Positions 56,160 through 64,000 of a stretch of 64,000 bases of DNA are shown piece after piece; position 1 is the stretch's first letter, and each line of letters opens with the position of its first letter. Source of the stretch: Blasia pusilla (lineage: Eukaryota; Marchantiophyta; Marchantiopsida; Blasiales); assembly GCA_050084515.1 (NCBI GenBank), contig CM114275.1:13888001-13952000 (forward strand). The letters run 5' to 3'. The translations under genes and the position numbers were made by a program. The notes beneath the pieces are model-generated. The model worked only from the letters and a program-made list of their open reading frames with translations. It was not told where the DNA came from and did no database searches.

Positions 56160-56694
56160 TATAGGTAGCTACGCTGCCCACTCAAATTCTATTTCCGCTC
56201 TACATACATTATACACATATATGATTTCAGCAATTTTCAAGTTTGCTTCCAGGCTACAATCTCACTATTAACTACAAACACCTTTGCACCATGTATACAT
56301 ATTATACATGGATTTTTTCCATTATGTTAACAGATACTGCACTTTTTTCAGAAAGATTTCCATGCAATGTCTCCACTATCTTTTATATCTACTACGTTCA
56401 GTAGTCATCTCATTTTTGCTCTTGTATTTTCTTCTTCATTGAATGGTCATCATCATATATTTCCTTATGTTCTTGCTACTTTCAACTCTGCTGTCCAATT
56501 TTCAAAGCTCATATACAGCCTTACAACTACAATTCCAACATTCCATATTCAAAGCTTGTACTCTACAAATTGAACTCTGAAGTTTATGTCAGCCCCTTAA
56601 TGTTCACTTTCATGTCCACTCTGCTCTAAATTTCATTTGTATCTCCATTGCTACTTTACAACTTCCACATGCACTACTACCATGTTCTCACATT
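56160..56694. other. G-poor non-coding flank of the Helitron block
   Basis: No gene. T/C/A-rich + strand continuing the composition of the Helitron block up to the inverted gypsy 3' repeat. A Helitron 3' hairpin was not recognised. Confidence 0.4.
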
Positions 56695-56845
56695 TTTCGT
56701 GCGCATACACATCGCTACACAACATACATCGCTGTCACCGAACACACACAAACACGCACGATCCCATGCCAACTCATGGCATCCAAACAACGAGACAAGA
56801 AGTACCAAAATATCTCCAATAAAATAAGATACAATCTCTCTCTAC
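56695..56845 (-). repeat. Gypsy B2 repeat with R1 tail
   Basis: On the - strand GTAGAGAGAGATTGTATCTT leads straight into ATTGGAGATATTTTGGTACT and GATGCCATGAGTTGGCATGG, then GTGTATGCGCACGA. This is the same junction as at 49466-49610, so R1-tail followed by B2 is the family's real 3' end arrangement. Confidence 0.85.
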
Positions 56846-57588
56846 GTTCGGTTCATTCCAAAATGACCCAACTCCTCGTGGGCATGACGCACCAAACGTG
56901 TTCTCTGCGAAGGATGAGGCACTACACGCACTTTACCATCCTCCCACACTTGCAACACATGTGTGCCCTCCTACCAGAACCGTCTGGCTCGTTATAGGAT
57001 CCGATCCCGCTCTCTAGAACCCACTGTACTCACGACATTGCCAGTATGCAGGTACTCCAAGACCACTCTATCGTCGTGAATGTCTCGGCCACCTATCATC
57101 TCCTCACCGACCTCTGGATCTAAGGACTCTCCATCAGATCTCACCATCGAACTCTCCGCAATCTCGCTCTCCATAGCCAACAAGCCTAAATAGGCTGACG
57201 CATGTCATCCTGACACCAACTCCTCATCACTCTCACAATGCCAACGAGCTCCAATTGCATCTCGTTGACTCGGGCATGGGTTACGGCTCAAACCATTTGC
57301 ATCTTGGTTGAGTATCCCAGGTCTATGCACCACTTGGAAGTCATACTCATGCAATAAAAGAGCCCACCTCGCAAGCTTCCCTGTAAGCTTGTCGGACTCT
57401 ATCAACCACTTAAGTGGCTGATGATCAGTCATGATGGTAAAGGGATTTCCGAATAGATAACATCTGAAATGTGCAACAGCCCACACTACAGCCAAGCACT
57501 CATCCTCATATGAGCTATACTTCGCCTCTGCAACGTTGTTTGAGCGACTAGCATAAGCCACCATGAACTCTCTACCATCATCGTCATG
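56846..57588 (-). pseudogene. Gypsy RNase H, linker and truncated integrase start
   Basis: From 57564 down: VVAYASRSNNVAEAKYSSYE, DECLAVVWAVAHFRCYLFGN, IMTDHQPLKWLIES and GILNQDANGLSRNP, a full RNase H pattern with the Glu and Asp acids visible. After a stop near 57205, the acidic linker (MLAMESEIAESSMVRSDGES, GGRDIHDDRVVLEYLHTGN) follows. The H2C2 finger start HAHEELGHFG is cut at about 56870, where an internal deletion removes the rest of integrase and the PHD finger. A stop at about 57588 separates it from the RT tail. Confidence 0.85.
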
Positions 57589-58715
57589 CTAGGTAAGCAC
57601 AGCTCCAAGCCCCAACATGCTCCAATCGGTATGCAACTGGAAAGGACGACCCCTGATTGGTCTCCTAAATATGGGCGCGGACGTCAATCTCTCCTTGAGC
57701 ATTTGAAATGCTCTCTCTTGCTCATTCCCCAAGTGCCACTCCTGATCCACCTTGGTCATCAAGGTTAGCGGCTTCGCAATCAAGCTGAAACCCTTGACAT
57801 ACCGTCGATAGAAGTTTGCCAATCCCATGAATGCACAAATTCAACTCACATCTGTAGGGCGTGGAATGGGTGAAATAGCCTCTACCTTTGTCTGTTGCAC
57901 ACCAAGGCCCCCAGGATATATCGTATGACCCAAGTACTCAATCTGGTCATAGAAGAACTTGCACTTGCCTAGATGTAGCTTCAGCCCATGTAAGTGTAAT
58001 CGTCAAAACACCTCCTCTAGATGTCGCTCATGCTCCTCAACCATGGCACTAAAGACTATGATGTCATCAATATAATACCTAGCAAAATCCAGGCCTGCCA
58101 AGGTCCAATCAATGACCCTCTGAAACTTAGTGGGGCGTTCTTTAACCCAAATGGTAAGAACCGCCACTGGTACAAATAATCCTTTCCGTGAGGATCGATG
58201 TCCCAAAATGTCGTCTTCTGCCTGTCCTCCAATGTGATAGGCAGCTGAAGGTATCCGGCTCGCAAATCCAATGAACTGAGGACCTTTGCATGCCCAATCG
58301 CATCAAAGATCTCCTCAGGGGTGGGCATTGCATACCTATCGGACTTTGTCTGCCAATTGATAGGTCGATAATCTCCACACATTTGCCTATCCATCCAGTT
58401 GCCATGCACATCCTTCTTGGCGGGCATGATAGTGGGAGATGCATACTCTCCATGCGACATTTCCACTAGTCCTGCTCCAACCAAGTCCTGGCTCCTACTC
58501 TGAATCAGAGCCCTCTCCATCTCACTATACCTATAGGGTCGTTGGAAGATCGGCATTTCACTCGACAACTCAATGCGGATCCCTGGACCCTTCAACGTAC
58601 CCAAATCATGCATACTAAATGCAAAACATCTCCTATAACTCCGAAGGAACTGGTGTATCAAGCGCCGCTCTCCTCTTGTCAACTTAGGACCCATATTTGG
58701 CTCCCAAGTCTCCAT
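57589..58715 (-). pseudogene. Gypsy reverse transcriptase, best-kept copy
   Basis: From 58715 down the frame is open for over 200 residues: METWEPNMGPKLTRGERRLI, CFAFSMHDLGTLKGPGIRIE, PAKKDVHGNWMDRQMCGDYR, AKVLSSLDLRAGYLQLPITL and YQWRFLPFGLKNAP. A frameshift near 58135 moves to the frame with FARYYIDDIIVFSAMVEEHE (catalytic YIDD, about 58080). A later frame gives FMGLANFYRRYVKGFSLIAK and the connection to RNase H. Few stops are present compared with the + strand copy. Confidence 0.9.
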
Positions 58716-59029
58716 CGTGACTACGGTAGGACTCTCCGGCGCGGGTGTCGATGGTTGCTATGGTGCAACCCCGCCTCGGACAATAGAACTCTCATCTCCA
58801 TGTGTAGTACCCGGAACCACACTCAATGTTGTGCCTATCATCTCCTGGCGTACCTGCAAAACATCCCAAGAAGTCCAAGGGTGTCTCTTCCGATCATCCC
58901 TAGTGTATTGATCTCCTCGGGTCTCGCCCCCACCCGCTGCCTTAACCGTCTCGGTAGGCATGGGGCTTACCAACGCAACAACTGTGATCTGTCGCATCCT
59001 CAAACGACGTTGCTCACCTACTCTTAAGC

Positions 59030-60284
59030 TGAAAATCCATGTCAAGCAGTTCAGGTCCATCACTTGACCCAAGAGATGACGTCGTGATACCTCTAATAGT
59101 GACGGTATTTCCGTCACTCCTATGGGGAATCCCATCGCTCTCTCTCGCTCATCGACATTGGGCTCCACCAACCTCTGTACTTGGTCATCCCAAACCAAGC
59201 CAGGTCCGGCCTCCTTGAATGCATAGGAAGCGAGAAAACTCATCAATGTGGGAAAGGCTGCCTGTGGACTGCCAATCCTGTTGACCGTAGTCAACGACGG
59301 TCGATCATCTAGCCTCACTACCTGTGATTGACGGCCCGGATCCAATATAGAATCCCCCAACAAATTGGAGGGACGCTCCACTCTCGCATATGCCCCCCGT
59401 AACACCTCGTGTGGTACCAAGTTGGTCCACCAAAGACGCGGGCAATGTGCTCATGAACCCACACTCGCCGCATCTAACAACATTACCCGGCCAATCCATG
59501 CGCGCACTTGTCACCACGCGGAACCTCGAATCGCCCAAAATTGGCACATTCTCCAAAATGTATGGTGGAGAATAAGACTAATGCTCTTGTAAATATTGCA
59601 AGATCCGCATCATCTCCCAAAACAACGTGGACCGAGAGTCAACTAACCCGCTACCTCGTCCAACACTCGATTGGCCCTAACACGGCCAACCAGCAATGAA
59701 CTAATCTATGGTCCCTACCCGCTCCAAGTCCTGCACCTCCAACAATGAAATGTCCCTTGGTAGGGAATTCTAGTAACCCTGAATGGCGGACGCAGACAAC
59801 AAGTCCGGAAAACGGAGGCGTAATAGCGCCACATGGTGAAGTGAAGCGCGCCTTGCAACATCATCAACCTCCACATACAGGTACTGCTGCACGCGCACTC
59901 CAACGTGCAAACAACAACTAACCCAATGTTGATCCCTCCAAAGAGATCCAACACCCAAATACCCTTCTCTAGGATGCACCACACAATCGGGGTGGTGTCC
60001 AAAGGGGTCATAGCAGCACTCTTTCCTACCTGGGTTTCCTCTGACCCATCACGCTCTAGTGCAAATATCTCACTCCACGCGGTCTCCACATGCTCAGTGG
60101 CTAAGCGTCGAAGCTCTTCAATCGAGCTTGAAAGCGGCACCTCTCCTCCACGAACTGATGCAGCTACCATGACACTCCTCTCCATAGAAATGCCAAGAAC
60201 ATGAGTATCCTCTGCATGGACATGTCCCTCAATCAAATCACTAGGCCAAGTGATGGCAATGCTAAATGCTGCTAAGGTCGCCAC
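59030..60284 (-). pseudogene. DNMT3-like methyltransferase domain, second copy
   Basis: From 60284 down: the RSVMVAASVRGGEVPL linker, then motif I WVLDLFGGINIGLVVV (about 59965). A frameshift follows, then QQYLYVEVDDVARRASL (motif II, 59770-59982). Motif IV GWPC is followed by TAG (59677-59679) and GQSSVGRGSG. Motif VI ENVPILGDSRFRVVTS is followed by a deletion that removes most of motif VIII. The frame at 59420-58758 has SILDPGRQSQVV, REERAMGFP-like (ERERAMGFPIGV, motif IX) and SRRHLLGQVMDLNCLTWIFS (motif X, cleaner than in the + strand copy). It shows that motifs IX and X belong to the family. Inactive as it stands. Confidence 0.88.
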
Positions 60285-60309
60285 CTCTCCGGGCCGTCGC
60301 TCGATTACT

Positions 60310-61109
60310 GCACCTGTGAATCGAACGGGTAATGAGCTAAGGCGCCCATCACCTGATTGCCATCCTGGTCTGTAGGACGCTGACTCCTCCCACTAATCCA
60401 AGGAAAATCCCATCGGGTATAACACTACTCCACCAACCAATATGTCGTAGGACTCTACATCACAGTAACTATCGCCTTGGCTCGCACTACAGACTCATCT
60501 AGGATGTCCCGGGCGAATCCTCACCATGACCTCCTGTCGGGTCATATACTGTGTGGTACTCACTCCACCCAAGGATGTTTGTATCCGGAATGGACAACGC
60601 TCCACATCGACTCTCGTAAAGCCCAATCCTCTGAATGACGCTTTCCCCAACATCAGGGGTTACGCTCCTGAATCCAACAAGACGTGTTGTGGACTAAAAG
60701 CTCTATCTCCGGGACTCACCAAGTGGAAGACCTTTCCTCGGTTATCCAGCAATACAACACCAGGAGAAGCCATGGCACGCTCTATCGCGGGTCTAGCGGG
60801 CATCTCCGCCATCCTAGCAGCCGCAACCTGCCATGAATATGACGTGGACGGCCCGAGCATCTGCTCCAAGGGCAGGTCCATCACCTCCTCTACAATCACC
60901 TCTGAACGTGATGCAAGAAATCCAACTCCGCGCTCACAAAGTGAAGCGGCCAGACGAAAAGCCTCGACGGGCGTACCCCCCAACATCATAACATCGGAAG
61001 CAGAAAATAAAGGAGTGTGGTACACAACGATGGCCGCCCCCAACAATGTGCTCGACACATGCCCCTGTTGAGCATCAACAATAGGAGTCTTTGCACTCGC
61101 TTCTCCCAT
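60310..61109 (-). pseudogene. Gypsy protease region, second copy
   Basis: The segment at 61109-60660 reads GHVSSTLLGAAIVVYHTPLF, LGGTPVEAFRLAASL, ARPAIERAMASPGVVLLDNR and SPQHVLLDSGA, ending in a TAA directly after the catalytic DSGA (Gln in the + strand copy). The rest of the domain (PLMLGKASF) is in the same frame past the stop. Catalytic Asp present. Downstream VYDPTR-type sequence leads into the methyltransferase. Confidence 0.82.
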
Positions 61110-62775
61110 CGCCCTCCATGCCTACACACCAACAACATCACCAACTCTCCAAGAACTTTGATGAGAACCCATCGATGGGGTCCTCATTGCTTCGAACAAC
61201 GTGAAAGATTGAGGAAGCCTAGTCTGTTTTTTGGCTTCCCCTCGCTCTGGATCCAACTCGGTGGCTGGTCCTCGCGTCACAACTGCGGAGGCCTCCATCT
61301 GGGCAACCCTGGACATCCAACCGGGATCTTCCATATCTCTCGCAGCTCCACATGATGTCGATGCCACGGATCCGGCATCGGGTAACCTCAATGCCATAGC
61401 GGCAATTTGCTCATGTAGCTGCTCTATCTGAGCAGCCATCCCAGCCTCACGTCCGGCGTCTCCCTCGGCGCATCTAGGTGGTGGTACTCTACCTCCTCCA
61501 CGGACAGCTCCACCACCCTGTCAGGCAACTCTAGCTCCTCGTCCCCCAACGGGACCACCTGGTGCACAATCTCTAGGCCCACCCGGACCGGCTACTCGTT
61601 ATGGTGCCCTCTCTGGCCCTCGGTCCGGACGTAACTCAGGATGTAAGCTAAAACACCTGGCACGTGTATGACCATACCTCTGACAATAGTCACACTAATA
61701 ACCTCATGGTGCAGCACCCTCTCCTCCTCCATGCTAAGGCACACGTCCATGACCCTGACGAGTGCAATCACGCTAATGATGGGCTCCACCACATGACCAA
61801 CAAGTAATAGTAGGCGACTGTTGCTGAGCCGCATATGAAGGCGCAGGTCTCTATGGCACCGCCTCTCGGTATCCTCCCTCAGCTCGTGGTGCCATAGTAG
61901 ACCTATCTCGGAGTCCACATTGCTGGACAGATGGTGCAGACAATCGTGACAGCTCTCGCCCAGAACCCATGGTGGCTACGCTCTCCTCCGCCATGTTGCC
62001 CTCAATGTTCTTGACGGTCCTAAAAGCATCACTCAACGTAGGGGAGGTGATCCTAAGAAGCACCCCCTCCCGCACGCGTGTCCGCAGGGTCCAGTCCAGC
62101 ATCGCGTACCATGACTGGATAGCCTGAGCCTCTGTCACCCCTGAGAAACGTTGATCAACCGGCACAAGCGAGTGTAAGCCTCACGCAAACTCTCACCCGG
62201 GCGCCTCTGGAAGTCGTGGATGCTCCGCAACTTCTCCGTCTGTACCCCCTGGTAGCTTACCTTCAACTCAGCAAAGAACTCAACCACATGGTTGAACATG
62301 GGACGAACCCAAATAGACGGTGCAACTGCTCCAGTGCGAGTAACCCCTCCTAAAATGTCACTAGTGGAAGAGGAAGTAGCCTCTCTTGACTCCTCCTCCT
62401 CATATGGGAATGGCTCCGTCCATGACACATAGTGTGGGTCATAGTAGAGTCGCCATGCCTCAATCTCCTAAACTCCGCAATGAAGTCGTGTAGCTCTATA
62501 GTGCCTACAATACTCAAAAACCTACGCGGTCCTCTACCCCGGTTGTCCATCTCGTACGCCCAACTTGTAGGACCACCCAATGTGTACGGTGGATCACTAA
62601 CACACTCCTCTATATGTTCCCCCTTGTCTAAAGATGACACAGAAGGAGATCGAGGTGGTCTCTCACGTGGAGACCCTTGGAACCTCGCACCACTCCGCGT
62701 AAACCCTCCAGAGCTACTCTGAAGTCCATTACCTTGCCTCTCAAAATCTTGAAAGGACGCCGTGATGGCCCTCAT
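61110..62775 (-). pseudogene. Gypsy gag, second copy
   Basis: The ATG at 62775 opens MRAITASFQDFERQGNGLQS, then AYEMDNRGRGPRRFLSIVGT and IELHDFIAEFRRL. The helical core follows (HVVEFFAELKVSYQGVQTEK, HDFQRRPGESLREAYTRL, TVKNIEGNMAEESVATMGSG). After frame changes come zinc knuckles CDYCQRYGHTRARC (intact CCHC near 61660), HPELRPDRGPERAP and the Gly-rich tail. A coil (QIEQLHEQIAAMALRLPDAG, 61439-61380) and DMEDPGWMSRVAQMEA lead to the protease. Start and knuckle are better kept than in the + strand copy. Confidence 0.85.
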
Positions 62776-64000
62776 GCCCCTCTCACACGATCACTCTCAA
62801 TCTCGCAAGTAATCCCTCAATCACTCAAACTAAACATGCAGGACTCAATCTACACTCTCTCACTGAGACATGTGTTGTGCGGCAACAAGCAGAGTAGTGC
62901 GGCAAATCACTTATCTATCGTCTCATCGACAAACCATCCTCAACTCTGGACATCCCACACAGGTCGATGTCCCCTAAACCCATACATCATCGATGCTCCT
63001 AGCATCAGCACAAAACCCAATATCCCAAATAACTTTCCAATATCCGGAAATCCCTCACACGTGCAAGGTAAGAGACCATAATGGGTAACTTGACAAAAAT
63101 GTTGATGTCACTCCTCAGCAACTGCAAATCTCGACCCCAACTTGGTCATGAAGAAAACTCCTCCAATCAGCAAGTCGTACTCCTCTCGTACTGATGCTGC
63201 TCAAACCTCCTCGATGTGCGGTGCATGTCGAGCGGTTTAGTGCGGCACGGAATGGCTACAAACGGCACGGCACTTGGGAATGGGGCGCGGCACTCGGCGA
63301 CATACCCTCCTCAACCAAAAATTCACACGCTCTGCTCCTTAGTGAAGGAGTGGCTTCGCGATCGAGATGGTGCCGTGTGGCCACGAGCGGCACGGCGCAA
63401 CAATCGGCAGCGTGTTTGCGGTTACGACGTCATGGCACGATACTCGATCGTCGTCGAGCGGCTACCAATCACAACATAGCAGCATGAAATGAAAACTCAA
63501 ATACCATAACCGGGGATGAGCTGCCATCATTGGTTAATGATGAAACTGCGATGACGGTGGCGGCCAAAACAAAGTATATGGTGGCGACGCAAGTCAGACA
63601 ATCAACGAACGTTGTGGAAGACCCTCCACTCCGTAATGGCGGCAATGGCAACCAAAGGGTGGACAACGGACGGTGGACCGTTGATGGTGACGGTTGACCG
63701 TAGACGACGGGCCATTGACGGTGACTATGACGGCGACGGCCGCCACCGGCGTGACGGCTGGTTTAGGGTTTGAACAATTTAACCCTAAAAATCGCCTTGC
63801 AAAGGCAATTTTGCAAGATTGACCATAACTTTTTGCTCGCAACTCCAAATTGCGCACTGTTTTTTGCACACCGTGCACAGCTTTACGATCTACGACAATA
63901 CCAAAAAAATATTTAGAATCGAACATTACAGTAAAAACTGAAGGGGATTGTCGTAAAGCCCAATATCTCTTTCTCTTACATAAAATTCGACAGCGCTTCT
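62776..64000 (-). other. Gypsy leader, second copy (runs off the window)
   Basis: Non-coding; homologous to 40085-41356. The CGATTTTTAGGGTTAAATTG block is at 63774-63793. The short ACGGTC-type repeat cluster lies at about 63655-63740. The terminal repeat expected upstream would lie beyond 64000. Confidence 0.75.

Larger units (their letters stand above)
56695..64000 (-). mobile_element. Second gypsy element with DNMT3-like domain, deleted and truncated
   Basis: Read right to left: leader, gag, protease, methyltransferase, RT and RNase H, then only the first residues of the integrase zinc finger (HAHEELGHFGMN, near 56875). A direct jump follows into the tail of R1 and the B2 repeat (56.83-56.70 kb). 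Integrase core, PHD finger and B1 are therefore deleted. The 5' end continues past the window edge. Its coding modules are often better kept than those of the + strand copy. Confidence 0.85.

Noticed and set aside
60526-61431. + strand ORFs of 112-181 codons over the second gypsy copy
   Set aside because: Antisense to the protease and gag of the - strand element; no motif of their own.

Overview
The window looks like a repeat-dominated stretch of a streptophyte (green plant or charophyte-type alga) nuclear genome. Four things point that way: a spliced gene for the two-domain chloroplast co-chaperonin Cpn20, degenerate CCCTAAA plant-type telomere repeats, plant-style Copia, Ty3/gypsy and Helitron elements, and an EDM2-like PHD module. 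I cannot name the species. Retrotransposons carrying cytosine methyltransferases have been reported from charophytes and dinoflagellates (de Mendoza and colleagues, 2018). That, with the base composition, leans towards a non-seed streptophyte; this is inference.

The main actor is a Ty3/gypsy family whose polyprotein order, read directly from the sequence, is gag, protease, DNMT3-like cytosine methyltransferase, reverse transcriptase, RNase H, integrase and C-terminal PHD finger. A nearly full but mutated copy lies on the + strand (about 39.1-49.6 kb). A second lies on the - strand (about 64.0-56.7 kb), lacking most of integrase and the PHD finger and running off the window. Fragments lie at 0.3-1.5, 3.2-4.3, 21.15-23.5 and 32.3-33.9 kb. 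Their 3' ends share an odd layout: a ~90-125 bp repeat, a promoter-like block with a TATA motif, then the same ~90-125 bp repeat again.

Region by region: 0.3-4.3 kb holds gypsy 3' and RT fragments and a cluster of palindromic motifs. 4.3-7.3 kb is a decayed, truncated Copia element. 7.3-12.9 kb is gene-poor, with interleaved inverted repeats, a DUF8039-like ORF, a tandem array and a long (CT)n tract. 13.1-14.3 kb is an antisense Copia fragment. 14.4-20.2 kb is a decayed EDM2-like triple-PHD piece followed by a large transposase-like gene of unassigned superfamily. 20.6-21.1 kb is interstitial telomere-like DNA. 21.15-23.5 kb is a head-to-head pair of methyltransferase fragments plus gag.

24.8-27.0 kb is the one convincing intact host gene (Cpn20, five exons, - strand). 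28.6-29.7 kb has a coiled-coil ORF, and 30.2-31.05 kb an iron-dependent alcohol dehydrogenase fragment. 32.3-39.1 kb is gypsy debris, scrambled short repeats and a second (CT)n tract. 49.6-56.7 kb, between the converging 3' ends of the two gypsy copies, holds a G-poor Helitron remnant (HUH/Y2 Rep plus helicase) and accessory ORFs, one a paralogue of the 29.5-kb coiled-coil ORF.

Nearly all element genes carry stops or frameshifts, so this is mostly a fossil record. The shared theme is mobile DNA carrying chromatin-related modules: a DNA methyltransferase, a PHD finger and an EDM2-like PHD array.
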